Origin: Warburgia ugandensis
Taxonomy: Eukaryota > Streptophyta > Magnoliopsida > Canellales > Canellaceae
Reading direction: 5' to 3'
Assembly (NCBI GenBank): GCA_035236585.1
Contig: CP141133.1
Span: 46,145,729-46,209,728, forward strand
DNA: 64,000 nt
Part shown: positions 23,640-36,008 of the stretch, piece after piece
Numbering within the stretch: position 1 is the first letter of the stretch
How the letters are laid out: every line of letters starts with the position of its first letter
Made by a program: the position numbers and the translations under genes
Notes under the pieces: generated by a model
The model's input: only the letters and a program-made list of their open reading frames with translations
Told to the model about the DNA's origin: nothing
The model's database searches: none

Positions 23640-24900
23640 TGTATGGCATGCTCATGAGGGTTCTAATTTTGAGAGCTTAAGCCCTATCTCAAATTAGCCC
23701 TTCTGTTTAGGGATGGGATGATTAGGGAACTAACCCTTTCTTCTATTATGTAGGTCAGCTGACAATTGGCTTACATGCATATCCAACATGACTATGGCTT
23801 GAGATTTGACATTGGCTAAATGTCTACTCTCATTTTGCAACTAGTGTAAGGCCTTTTTAGTGTCATAATTGTCTTTTAAAAGTTTTTCATGCATGCTGCA
23901 GATGTTTTCCTCTAAAGATGTTTTCTTTTGTTACTGAGGTTGTTGGAAGCTAGGTGGTTGCTGGGGAATTGCAGTTTTATGAGGGACATTTTGGGTAGGG
24001 GGTTCATATATAGCCCCCCATGGTAGTTATTCCTTGACTAGGAAAAATTGGGATACCTAGCAAATTTAGGTTTGTAGGTCTCAAAATACGGGTTGTTGCT
24101 AGGTTGTCAATATGTGTTCAATGCATTAGCTTGGTCTACAAGATATTCAGGGTATAATTTATTGGATAGATAGGTTGAAGTTATATGGGCTGGACTAGAA
24201 CAAGTGGTGCCTTTTGTGGAGGTTTATAGGATAAAGTAGCAGCCATGAAAGATTGAAACATAGTTTCAAGTTTGTCCATTCTTCCACTTAAAGGCTCAAG
24301 TTTGTTCAATTTTTCAACTATAGAGTCAAGCTTATAGGATAGATTTCCATGCATTCTTATCTCATATAGACACCCCTTTCTTTGGAGGCTAGTTAGTTCT
24401 CTCTCTCCTATTTAAATAATTCCATTACTAGGAATTATATACCAATGTCTAAAAGAACTCCCAAGCCTCTCTCTCATGCTTTAGCATGAGGGCCCCTCTA
24501 CTTTTGCATCTACCATTTATCTGTTTTGAGGCATTAATGTCTCATAGAAGTATTGAACTTGCTGTCATTTCTCAAATCCATGATGAGGGCTTCTGAATTA
24601 GTTCATTCCATCGTTCCCAACACTCGTAATACTATTCATCATAGCTTTGTTGGAAATTGATAATTTCACGCTAAAGGGCATTAGTTTTGTGAAAAGGGAA
24701 GAATTTGTTCAAAAACTTCTTAGACAATTGATCCCATGTATTTATGGAACGTACCTCCAAGAAATTAAGCCATGACTTGGCTTTGTAGAGGCATGTAGAA
24801 ATATCTTATTGCCTTGTGCTTGACTTCTGCTCATGGGTCAGCCATGGGGATATGAACTTGGTTTCTTTCTCCTTATCTTAGGTTGCATTGAATCTCTACG
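23640..24900 (-). pseudogene. gag: Tat-like gag, broken (element A)
   Basis: Minus-strand fragments of Tat-type gag: KFFPFHKTNAL followed by REIINFQQSYDE (about 24710-24640), then a WERWNELIQ segment and a region leading to the polar interdomain. Stops interrupt every frame. The same order of fragments is found at 41968-43330, so both belong to one family. Gag would form the particle shell. Confidence 0.8.
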
Positions 24901-26034
24901 TTGAAAGTTGTTAGCTCTGATTTCTGAGATCGACGCTAAATGTCTTAATCTAAATGGTGACTCTAACTCTACATGATGCATAATCAAATCCTAGTAAGCA
25001 CTAATCGAGTAGTATCTAGATTATCTTTGTTTAGTGCATAGGTGGTAGTTTCTTAGACCTAGATCTAGACAACTCCTTCTATCTAGATTTGACTACTACT
25101 TTCCAGTGAGGTTCCATTCAAAAGATGTTAATATAATCCTTTTGTTAGGAGACATTTAGACCTCAACTAGTGTTAATGAAAGGTGTAGGAAAATCACATG
25201 GATTTTAAGACACTCACTATAACCACAATGCTTAGAAGCCACTAGAGTGACAATAGATTGCATCCTTCTAAAAGGGTCATATGAGCTCGATACCCTAACT
25301 CTCTTTTTACTTGATTCTAAACTAATATTCAAGGGTTGGGATTGTGGCATACAAAGATGTTTAATGATTCCTAGGTGGGCCAAGAAACTGGTGATAAAAT
25401 CCAATCCTTATCTTATAAGGGCTCCTATGGGGCCCTTACTATCATTAATTCCATACCACCATAAAGTTGTAAATATGCAATGCAATAAAAAAGAAAACTA
25501 ATGCAACCTATATGCTATCAAACAAAGGTTAGATAGGTACTCTAATGCAACAATTATCAATGAATGATCCTAATCTATATGAATTACATTAACATCCAAA
25601 TGCGAATTATACTAAATTCAAATTATCCTAAAAATTAAAATTTGAGTGAGAGATACTTACAGTGAGGGGTTTGATGATGATCAAGTGTGGGCTACTATAT
25701 GCAACACTTGCCTCATATTATTACAACCCAGTTAAAATTAAATAATAAGAAAATTGCAATTTACAATGGGCCTCACTACAAGTTTCACACAATCCTAATC
25801 TAGGAAAGCAATAAAACCTAATCTAAGATAATGGAGCTGTGCACCACAGGATCACCAATTCTCCTTTTCCAATTTCTGTTGCACTAAAATCAAAGAAATA
25901 TGGTCAATATGAGGAAAATAGCAGCAAATACAAAAAGTATGCTAAAATTATGCAAAAACCCTATTCTAATGCACCATAAACCTAGACTAGAGGAAAATAA
26001 TTAAAATTATGAAACACTACACAAATTGTTGCAA
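24901..26034 (-). other. Leader of Tat element A, with shared module
   Basis: Untranslated region between primer-binding site and gag on the minus strand. It aligns by eye with the leader at 43331-44371, for example around 25190-25260 and 43600-43680. The section 25040-25450 also aligns with the LTR of the Tekay family (see 33150-33550): TTAGGAGACATTTAGACCTC against GTAAGGAGGTGTTTAGACCT, and CCTAGGTGGGCCAAG against CCTAGTATGGGCCAAG. Confidence 0.65.
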
Positions 26035-26062
26035 CTCCTTGACAACAAATCCAAAATATTAT
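26035..26062 (-). promoter_or_regulatory. Degraded primer-binding site of Tat element A
   Basis: The minus strand reads TTTTGGATTTGTTGTCAAGG, a degraded form of the TTTGGCGCCGTTGCCGGGG leader start typical of the Tat/Athila branch. It marks the inner end of the LTR at about 26063. Confidence 0.65.
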
Positions 26063-27856
26063 TGATGTTTTAATTAAAACTTGCCAATGCACGAATCATT
26101 TGCAATATAGTAGACTAGAGAGGTCGATTCCACAAGGAGTGAACTATTGTGATGTTAGTGGTTCCTACTTTAAACTATCTAACCTAGCAAAAATTCAAAT
26201 GATTTTTAACCTAAATTAAGAATGAAAATGAAAACATGAAATTAGAAACTACGAAAAATAAAAAAACATGCTAAATGGGAAACTTTCTTAATAGAGAATT
26301 AAAAGTAAGGGAAACTTACTAAAACTTCTACTAAGCAATTGGAATTGAAAATTTAACTAATTAACAATAAAAAAATAAAGAAACTACAAAGAATTAGAAA
26401 GATTCAAATCAAGAAACTAAACTTTAAAAGACTACTTAAAAAAAACTTTCCTAATTTAGAACTTCCTATACTAAAACTTACCAAAAATACAACTTTCTAA
26501 AATTCAAAAAAGAAACTTTCTAAACCTAAAAAAATATAGAAATAACTAATTTAACTACTATAACACAAGATCCAACAAATAAATTAAGCAAAGTTCAAAG
26601 AAGAATGGGACTTAGAACCATGCACATGGTTTTTGGACTATGAGCAAGATTTTTGAGCCCTAAAGATGGTAAAATTGAATGTACCTACAGTTAGTTACTA
26701 TGCAAACTAACTATGTGATCTAATAAATAACATTAAAATTTAAATGGTTATTTAAGGATTTAGGAAAATAAGATGTTTTGATGGCTGGAATCAAAGCACA
26801 AATTTAAGGAAAAACTACTTTCTAGATTTCGATATTTAAATATAGTCAATAAATCTTGCAATAGAAATCTATTAAAACCACAAATTTTATGCAAGAAAAC
26901 ATCCTAGATCCAAAGTAAATTGATGAAAGAAACATTTCATAATAAGAATTCCCAAAGAACTATTTTGAATCCTATCCAATTTACATCAAAATTATGCGCA
27001 TAAAACTATCCACAAAATATGAAAATTATGCACTTTTCTAAAGCCTGGAATCCTATCTAAACATAAAAAAAATTCCAATCTAATTTTAAAATACAAAGTG
27101 CAATTAGATGCAAAGAAAAACCAGAAAGGAATTTAAGAGAAACAAAGGCTATGTGGGTGAACTGACTATGGGAAAAACACCTAAACTAAAGGGGGAAAAT
27201 AGTGAATTTTAAGTGAAAAAATCAAGGACTTAAGCTGGCTCATTTCTTGGTTATCACTACCAGAGAATAACTAACTTGAATCTTGATTGAATAACAAAGA
27301 AAAACTGATTGAATGGTGTGAAGAAGAAAAAGATTAAGGGCTGGAAAATAACATGAATTCTAAAGAGCAAAACAATGAAAACATAAAGCAATAGAACTAA
27401 AGTAAAACAACTAGGTTATTAACCTAAATTGGAGGGAAAATAAGAGAGAGAATAATAAGAATACCAAAGGAAGAAAACACCAACAATATTCCAAAGTACA
27501 GCAGCAAATAACACTAGGGAAAAGCTTGATTTCAAGGTGTGTCGCCCACCTCTACTTGGAAAAATCATATGGACTATGGGGCTATATATAGATGAGCAAT
27601 TTCCTAACTTAGGAATTTGTGAAAACATGAGGAAATAGGCCATAGGGGAGGTATTGAATGAGGAAGGTTAAGTGGAAGATGAATTTGCAAGATGATGTCA
27701 TAAACATGACATAAGTGAGAGATAAGAAGCATGGGATGGCTAGTTTCTAATTTTGAAAAGGATGTAGGTGTCTTTTTTTCTAGAAGGAAAGTGGGGTGAC
27801 ATGGGAAAAATTGATTGGCTAAGTGATTTTCTAGAAAGTGAAGATTGGTTGGACAT
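26063..27856 (-). repeat. LTR shared between two Tat interiors (A and B)
   Basis: On the minus strand this segment follows the integrase end of element B (27880 onward) and precedes the primer-binding site and gag of element A. It therefore serves as 3' LTR of one copy and 5' LTR of the next. Inner boundary near 26063 from the primer-binding site; outer boundary tentatively 27856 at a TGTCCAACC start on the minus strand. The segment at 44400-46440 is a diverged member of the same LTR family. No clear polypurine tract is visible next to the outer end. Confidence 0.6.
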
Positions 27857-27879
27857 GATATAGTGGTTCCTCGAGTAAT

Positions 27880-28900
27880 GTTTGTTTCACTTCAGGGTTT
27901 ACCAACTCTAAGTAGGGTTTCAATCGTTGCCTATTAGCTTTGAAGATCTCTCCATCCTTTTCTATCTCAACAACCCCATGAGGATATACAACATGTACTA
28001 CATAGGGACCAGCCCATCAAGATTGAAATTTTCCAGGGAATAGGTGCAATCTAAAAATATACAAAAGACCTTCTGTCCAAGGGTAAAGGACTTTCATAGT
28101 ATGTGTCTATCAGGATTGCTCTACATGTGGTCTTTGTATTGTTTTGCTAACTCATATGCATCTTTCCCAAGTTCATCCAACTCATTTAGTTGGAGCTTCC
28201 CGTTGGTTCCAATAGTATATGGTTTAAAATTGAGCTTTTTAATGGCCTAATATGCTTTATGCTCAAATTCTACTAGGAGGTAGGCATTTTCATAGACCAA
28301 TGGGCAAGGTAACATGCCTATAGGGGTCTTATATGCAATACAGTAGGCCCATAAACAGTCACTAAGTCTTAAAGACCAGTCTTTCCTATTTGGATTGATT
28401 GCCTATTCTAAAATTCACTTTATCTTACTATTTGGCACTTCTACTTGGCCACTCATCTAAGGGTGATCAGCGGTAGCTATCTTATGGGTAATACCATATT
28501 TCCTCATTAGATTCATAAAGACCCTATTGCAAAGATGTTTACCCCCATCACTAACTATGGCCCTTGGAGTACCAAAGTGTGCAAATTTATTTTCTTTGAG
28601 AAACTTGACCACCACCTTATAGTCATTAGTCTTGCATGGTATAGCTTTCATCCACTTGGAGATGTAGTCCATATAACCAAAAGAGTGAGGAAAAGGTCTT
28701 GTAAAATCAATGTCCCAAACACCAAAAGGCTCAATGATAAGAATGGGGTTTTAAGGGCATCATATTACATTTTCATATTTTCCCTAACTGTTGACATCCA
28801 ACACATGTTATGCAGTAAGCATGAGAGTCCTTGAAAATGGAGGACCAATAAAAATGACACTATAAAATCTTTGCAGATATCTTTTAGAACTAAAATGGCC
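27880..28900 (-). pseudogene. Tat-like integrase, broken (element B)
   Basis: Minus strand: a core domain is legible at 28457-28672 with MDYISKWMKAIP, then RAIVSDGGKHLCNR containing the second catalytic Asp, then RKYGITHKIATADHP. The first core motif (about 28690-28730) reads DIDFTRPFPHSFG. Toward 27880 comes the C-terminal part, with [23 protein letters not shown] and an RLKPYLELV tail. Stops separate the parts, so it is inactive. Confidence 0.87.
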
Positions 28901-29099
28901 ACCACATGCCTTGTCATGACCAAAGGAAATAATTTTATGATGTTCACTATTCAGTATGCATCTCCCAATGACTTGATCAGGATAGTACTTGAATAAGTAT
29001 GAATCTCCTATTTTGTTTAGACCAATGACTGGGCATTTGAATTGTGATAAGATAATTAATTATATCCCTGTACCAAGGCAGTTAGGAAATGTAGAACAA

Positions 29100-29480
29100 T
29101 TGTTCATTAGGAAAAGTTTCTATTATGGGTGCATTCAAACTAGTAGACTCCACAACAAATTTAGATAAGTGGTCTACTATAACATTTTTAGAACCTTTCT
29201 TATCCTAAATTTCTAAATCAAACTCCTATACAATAGTATCCACCGGATCAACCTAGGTTTAGCATCCTTCTTATAGAGAAGGTATTTTAATGTTGCATGG
29301 TCTGAATAAACAATCACCTTAGATCCTAACAAGTAAGATCTAAACTTATCCAGTACAAAAACAAATGCCAACAAGTCTTTTTCTATAGTGGAATAATTGA
29401 GTTGGGAATTATTGAGTGTCTTGCTAGCATGGTATATCACATGGGGAAGTTTATCACTACGCTATCCCAAAATATCCTCA
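29100..29480 (-). pseudogene. Tat-like RNase H fragment (element B)
   Basis: 75 codons open at 29213-29440 on the minus strand: [20 protein letters not shown] carries the conserved Glu, and [14 protein letters not shown] carries the SDH motif with a catalytic Asp. The end of the domain and the link to integrase are shifted or stopped. Confidence 0.85.
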
Positions 29481-30424
29481 ATCGTGTAGTCTAAGGCATC
29501 ACTCATTATTTCAAATGGTACACTCCAATTTGGCAGTCAAATTATAAGCGCATAAGTGAGTTCATCCTTTAGGCCCTCAAATTCTTTCATACAATTTTTG
29601 TCAAAGTCAAAAGTTACCTCCTTCATGAGTAGATTACACAGGGGCTTTGTAATTTTACTAAAGTCCTTGATAAATCATCTATAGAAACCTTCATGGCCTA
29701 AAAATGGGCAAATTTCCTACATTGCCCATAGAAGAGGAAGGTTAGAAATCCACTTTGGCTTTATCTACTTCTATGCCATTATGTGATATGATGTCGCCTA
29801 AAACAATGCCATTTTGTACATAAAATGACATTTCTCTTAGTTTAAGACTAAATTGTTTTCCTTGCACCTAGAAACAACAAGTTTTAAGTGGTGTAGGAAT
29901 TCATCAAATAAAGAACCAAAAGCTAAGAAATGGTCCATAAACATTTCTAAGAACCTATCCATCATATCAAAAAATTTGCTCAACATACACCTTTGAAAAG
30001 TAGCTGCACATTACAAAGTCAAAAAGGCATTTGAGGGTAAGTGAAGGTTCCATAAGGTCAAATGAAGATAGTCTTCTCCTAGTCCTTAGGTACTACAGGA
30101 TTTGGTTATAACCAAAGTATCAATCAAGAAAGTAGTAATAACTATGACCAAGTAAGCCTTCGGGCATTTCGTCTATGAAGGGAAGAGGAAAGTGGCCTTT
30201 CCTCATGAACGAGTCCAATTTTTGGCAATCTATATAAACTTTCCACCCAGTGGTCATGCTAGTGGGAACTAACTCATTATCCTCATTTTAGATTACTGTG
30301 ACTCCAAACTTCTTGGGGACAGCCTGAATTAGGCTAACCCATGTGTTGTCAAATATAGGGTAGATAATTTTAATATTTAGAAGTTTAAGCACTTCATCTC
30401 TCACTAACTCTAGGTTAACACTAG
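29481..30424 (-). pseudogene. Tat-like reverse transcriptase, broken, catalytic Asp lost (element B)
   Basis: The minus strand encodes EVLKLLNIKIIYPIFDNTWV and VPKKFGVTVI at the N-terminus (30290-30420), then a GHFPLPFIDEM-like segment around 30180 and MPF with LCN near 30030. The catalytic box at about 29930-29945 reads MDHF instead of MDDF, so the second Asp is lost. Many stops and shifts follow. Confidence 0.83.
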
Positions 30425-30463
30425 CCCATAAATCAAGTAAGGCCTTATCAATGATATGGTTTC
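30425..30463 (-). pseudogene. Protease active-site stub fused to RT by deletion (element B)
   Basis: The minus-strand frame reads IIDKALLDLWASVNL and passes without a gap into ELVRDEVLKLL. The first part is the Tat protease active-site region, the second the start of RT. The rest of protease and the linker, several hundred residues in intact family members, are missing, which implies an internal deletion joining the two in frame. Confidence 0.75.
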
Positions 30464-30969
30464 CTATCATCATCATCATCAAGACCTTATCCTAATTAGG
30501 GGTCAGCCATAAGAAACTTGCTCCTCCATTCTCCTCTATTAAGTACCATGGCTTCATTTAGTCCCAAAGTTTCTAAATATTTCCTCGCCACTTTTATCCA
30601 CATTCTTTTGGGCCTTCCCCTTGCCCTCTTAGAACCTTCTACTTACAGTGCCTCTCTCCTTCTAATTGGTGCCTTTTTCGGTCTTGATTGGACATGTCCA
30701 AACCAACTAAGTCTAATATCCCACATCTTGTTACCTATTAGTGCTACCACTAAGTTTCCTTTAATGTTTTCATTTCTAATTCTATCCTTTCATATCTTAC
30801 CACTCATGCATCTTAACATCCTTATTTTTGCTATGCTCATCCAATGAACATGATGTTCATTAACTGCCCAACACTCTTATTAATAGGGCACGCCTAGCCT
30901 TATAACGATCCTATAGAATTTTCATTTTAGTTTGAGTGGCACCCTCTAATCACACAAAACTCCAAATGC
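30464..30969 (-). mobile_element. L1-type LINE, 3' fragment
   Basis: Minus strand: the C-terminal end of a plant LINE reverse transcriptase ORF is legible, with IAKIRMLRCMSGKIWKDRIR, a DIRLSWFGHVQSRP segment, GSKRARGRPKRMWIKVARK and a final FLMADP before the stop near 30505. A short 3' end (CCCTAATTAGGATAAGGTC) and a TTGATGATGATGATG tail at about 30465-30487 follow, as in plant LINEs with simple-repeat tails. The upstream side is cut by the D insertion at 30970-30974. The plus-strand open frame 30518-30847 is the shadow of this gene. Confidence 0.85.
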
Positions 30970-31403
30970 ATATTTGTGATGACCTGGGTTTTTGTAACAT
31001 ATTTTGTAATACATTTTTCAAAGGCAAGGCACCCTTGGTAGTAAAAAAATTTGCAAAACCAAAGTAGCAAAAATTATTTTCTTTAGAACTTGTTTTGTAA
31101 AACCCAAGTCATCACTTCATACATAACATAAGTAGAATTTTGTACAAGATAAAATTCCATTGAAGGAATATATTATTATTAAATTTCAAAATCCATCTAG
31201 TAGTCCACACTACAACCTGGATATTAGTACAATACTTGTACAAATTATATAATCCAAATTTCAAATCTCATCATACATTAAAAACTATTAATACAATAGA
31301 ATGCTCTCAAATAAAAAATACATGTCTTCAAGGGATATACCCTGATTGATTTTTCTTCCAAATCTTCTAAAGTCTTGAGCTCCTAATTCTCCTTCTCTGT
31401 ATC

Positions 31404-31441
31404 TAAGATATTGTAAACATTTAAATATTTACAATATCTTA
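31404..31441 (-). repeat. LTR hairpin, D 3' copy
   Basis: TAAGATATTGTAAA pairs perfectly with TTTACAATATCTTA. The outer pairs are A:T where T1's 3' LTR has G:C (TGAGAT / ATCTCA), a paired change. Confidence 0.8.
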
Positions 31442-33149
31442 GCAAGCTATGCTTCGTAGAGGATTCAAGAAGCATAATAATTTGACAGTCTAATCCTAAT
31501 ACTTCATAATCCCATTATTCATACTCATGGATCAATCTCTTTACTATGTCATATATGTACATCCTTACGCATACATACTGTATATATCGTATAGATATAT
31601 ATACGATCAAAATCATGAAAAATAGTTAATATGTCAAACATCAATAGTCACACTCAAACACACTGAGTTGATCAATCATCCAGCCTCTGCTGGGAAAATA
31701 CTCCCTTATTTGGGCAGTATCAGCATCTCATTATGCCATGCATCATAATGCAAAATACTCAAATGACTACTATGCTATAGTCTGATCCGTACCAGCGCGC
31801 TTGGATAACTGCTTTCTTACTCCATAGATACCAAGTGTGGAAAATCATCTATGTCATGTCTATATGGGGAGACATACTGTACAGTGGTGGCCTTCCCATA
31901 ATTGCCCCACGCAACATTTTTCCTCTCTTTGGGCATGGTATCATCATATATATCCCATTTCGGAGAGTGAGTGTCCAAACCCTCATAACCCGCCTAGCAT
32001 AAAATCCGCAGGCATATGCCTATTTAAAACCAAACCACAAGCCTCCATGCTTGTATATAAAGTAATATTTTTACTTATCAGACATCTTGTCTGTTTATCT
32101 CATCATCCTCATATTTTAGTATTATGATACCGAGGATAGGATTTCAATTCAAACTCAGGGATCATCATCTACAATGAATGATGCCCATGTTCATATAAGT
32201 TTAGGGATCACCATTCTATATGAATGATTTCCATGTATTGATTTTATACCTACCAAATAATTTGTCTATTTATCTAGGGTTGGAATACCTTCTAGTTCCC
32301 TATTCACTTAGGGTTTTCCTCAATTCTAACTTAACCATTTCATATGTGTTTTGGTTGGGGCATTAGGGTTTTTAATGGATTTAATACAAGTATTTACATT
32401 ATACTTGACAACATTTCCAGACATAAGATCATGTATTCAACATGTATTTCTCATGTAGTTGCATTTGTAAAATCATCCTACATTTAAGTAGTGCTTCATC
32501 TCTTCAAATCTTCCACGATCCTAATTGATGTATGAAATCTGTAAATCCATACATACTATCAATATTTATACAATTTGAATAATCCTATATTTTTTATCAT
32601 ATCTATATTCTTTGTATAATCTTGTTCTTGGATATAAAGGATCTAGATCTTGTGTTCAATCATGATCTATCTGCTTCAGATAGTATTGATCAATAGATCT
32701 GAGGGTTAGAATGATCTTCTAATCTTTTAGATCTAAGTATTTTCTATTCTAAGTCATTGTATACTCTTTTCTTTGATCTTGATCTTCCATAGATCCTTTG
32801 ATCAATAATTTCTACTTGTTGATAGAGATAAAGAGCTTAGATCTTCTATCATGTAGTTCTTCTTTGATTTAAGTTCAATTGTTTGATCATCCCTAAGGAG
32901 GATTATCCTGGTTCTCTTCCTTGAATCATATTTGATCAAGGGTTTGGATTGCTATCTAGATTTGCCTACAACATACATACATAGATACATAATAAAATAC
33001 GACATTAGGATTCTTATTGTTCTTGATCATTTAAGATCCTATGGATCTTGTTTGATCATCCTTATCTTACTCATAATTTTTATTAGGGTTAGATAATTTA
33101 CTAACCTTTTAGGATCTTATTATTATTATTCAACCAGTTAATGTTTTAT

Positions 33150-33550
33150 TGGTTGAAGGTAACTTATGTCATCCTATGTCTAGACTGCTCCTCTTATTTC
33201 CAATTGGCTAAGGCTTACTAGCTGAATGGTGGAACACAAAGTGGCTACTTCAATCCTCATGTAAGGAGGTGTTTAGACCTAACAAATGTTAACGAAAGGT
33301 AGGGGAAGAGCGAGGCTCTATTAGAGAATCCCCTTAACCACCATATTCAGCATTCACTAAAGTGACCTTAGCTCAACCTTTTATAAGGTTGCTTAAGCAT
33401 TTTAACCCTAAGTACTCTTTCCAATTGATTTTAATTAAATCCATGAATATTTAAAATGTCATTCACGGGGTTTATCATTCTCCTAGTATGGGCCAAGTAT
33501 TTGATAATCCTTATATTGTCCTACTAACTATAGCCTTTACTGATATTAAA
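33150..33550 (-). other. Module shared with Tat leaders (D 3' LTR copy)
   Basis: Easiest place to see the match on the plus strand: TAGACTGCTCCTCTTATTTC, GTAAGGAGGTGTTTAGACCT, AACGAAAGG, CATTCACTAAAGTGACC and CCTAGTATGGGCCAAG occur in the same order as their counterparts in the Tat leaders at 25040-25450 and 43470-43880. Confidence 0.7.
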
Positions 33551-36008
33551 TCAAAGTCATTCACTCATCTTAATTGTTCATGAATCTCTATATTCCATTA
33601 GTTTACATTTTTGGTGATTTATGCTCATTATATCTTAACAACTACTTAACAATTTAATTTACTAATAAAATTTGACAACAATTAAATCATAAACACTCAA
33701 GCATAAATCCAATATAATTTTAACAACCATTTATACTAACATGCTTCCTGTTAATGTAACTTAACCTAGTGGAATAAAACTATACTTAAACTAGCATGAT
33801 CCTATATTATGAAATACATGAAATTTTACCACTAATCTAATGGAATCATGCTAAAATCTCATATTTAAACTATTATGGCCCTAAGATAATTAAATCTACC
33901 AACCTAATAACAAACTAATAACATTTAGATCATACCATGCTAAAATTTAAGAATTACCTTATCATGCTTCCTAATTTACAACATAAATCATGTTTACAAT
34001 TCTATTATCAAATAAAAGACAATTAAACTAATTAGATTATGATTATTGGAAACTTTTACTTATGATCCAACCATTAGATCTTTTCCTTTAGATTAAGCAT
34101 TTTAATTACCTTTAGGGCTTTTACTCCATTAAGATCCAAAGATCATATCCACTTATTTTTGTCACATTTAATCCATGATCTTACTGGATTTCATCATAAT
34201 CCCATTCATACAACCCATCCAAAGGGTTTGATCATGCTTGATCTCATTGATCAAGTGGGCCCTTTGTATTTGTAGGGTTTTTTTAGCATAAAGGGTAGAT
34301 TCCTCATTTTATGTTAGATTTGTCAAAATAAATCATGGATATTACTTGATTTCAACATTATATCATCATTGCATTAGATCCTAAGATCTGATCATCTCAG
34401 ATCTTGAAGATCATGAAAATTAGAAACTTAATTTCTAAAAACAGAAAGTTTCTTGAAGCTTTTTATCAATTTTATGACTTCATAAGAAAATAGAGATTAC
34501 AAACTCTCCATAGCTTCTTTTTTATATTAATTTGGAGTTTAGATGACTCCACAATTGAAGACTGAAGTTCATAGTAGTTCCGAAGGTCCAGATTTGAATT
34601 GGGCCCATTGGAACGAACGAGTCTAATTAATTGGGCAAAGTGGGTCCAGTTGGGTGGAACGACCGCTACGCTCCTATCACCCAGGACGCACGAAGTAACG
34701 CACTCCCCAGGACTGGCACTGTCACGTGGTCATTTCGTCAGGACAGCATTGCACGTGGAGATGCTCCTATAGGGCACGTTTCCATGCGGCATCCTGGGGA
34801 CCCAATCATATTAGGAAGATCGGACATTTCATTTTGGGCTGTCCAATCAATTGCTCTTCAAAGAAAGGTTCAAAACTTAATTAAATTTTATGAAAATTCT
34901 ACCTTAGGGGTTTTGGACCCTTCTAGATCGATTGGAAGGCTCAGATTTTTCATCTATGTTCTCCATCATCCAGAATTGAAGGGTTCTTATCCTTACTTGA
35001 TTTTTATTATTTTTAACCTAAAACTAATTTTAGAAAAATAAAAATTATATAAACTAACATGAAATAAGTGTGAAAAGTGTTTCCACCTACTTGATTGGAG
35101 AAAAATGTAAGTTTTGCAACCTAATTTAAAAAAAATGTCCACTTGATGATAAGATCACCCAATAACAACTTGTTTTGTGATTTTCCATTGATTGCACCAT
35201 TGGATCTTGAAATTTCTTTTGGGATTTTGTAGGTAAGGCAGTCTAGGACAATATGAATGGTGGGATCGTGAGATTTGATTTGGAATAGGGTGCCTAATTG
35301 AATTTAGGTCTCTTGTTCCAATTTAGAGAGAGGAGAAAGAAAGTGAAAGAAGAGAGGTTTTTAGGAGTTTCGAAAATTTGGGAACGAATCTAGATCTGGT
35401 TTTGCAAGGGAAGAAAGATAATTTTGTGGTAAATTTATGAGCATTTTTGGAAGATTCTTGGGGGTGTATATATAGATGTTTTTGAATTTTTTATAATTAC
35501 TTGTAATAATTATGTTTTAATTCTTTTGAATATTAAATTAACATTGGATCCTCCACTACCACCTCCTTCGCCACCATCAGCTAGTAGTAGTTTGACCACT
35601 CATTACATGTTTTCTTGCCATTGGATTCATTTGTGGGCCCCACGAAGGTGTGAAAGGACCATTTTTCCGAACTCGAAATTGAGTGTACTTAGTGGTGTTG
35701 GAATTATATTTCTCAGTACATTCTAAATATTGACGTCCTAGATCTCGTTTATGGGTAAAATTACCATTTTACCCTTTTATTCATAAAAATGGAGAAAATT
35801 AGTGATTTTTCATTTTAACTCAGAATTGAACGTACTTAGTGTCATTTCGATTGTTTTTTGAGTAAATTCATAATTTCTAAGTTTTAAATAATTTTTTAAT
35901 CTTTATAAAAAGAAAATTTCCTAAAACTTAATATTCTAGCCCAAAAATTTTTAAAATTCAAACTAAATTAATTTTCTCAATCAATTTACAAAAATTGGGG
36001 TTATTACA

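Larger units (their letters stand above)
30975..36008 (-). repeat. 3' LTR of D
   Basis: The plus strand begins TGTGATGACCTGGG and ends GGGGTTATTACA, the reverse complement of the TGTAATAACCCC start; 5,034 bases. It carries a TATA-like TATATATA near 35467-35474, the CpG-rich block near 34640-34800, the Tat-shared module at 33150-33550 and the hairpin at 31404-31441. Confidence 0.92.

Noticed and set aside
23460-23640. Possible host exon (T-rich segment between protease and gag remnants)
   Set aside because: No splice-flanked open frame. The sequence lies where the Tat gag-protease linker should be, between recognisable parts of one element.
26200-27400. A-rich region considered as a separate transposon or pseudogene
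   Set aside because: It lies between a primer-binding site and an integrase end and corresponds in position to the LTR of the other Tat copy at 44400-46440, so it is treated as LTR.
30518-30847. 109-codon plus-strand frame with hydrophobic, membrane-like composition
   Set aside because: It is the antisense of the LINE reverse transcriptase C-terminus, which reads clearly on the minus strand.
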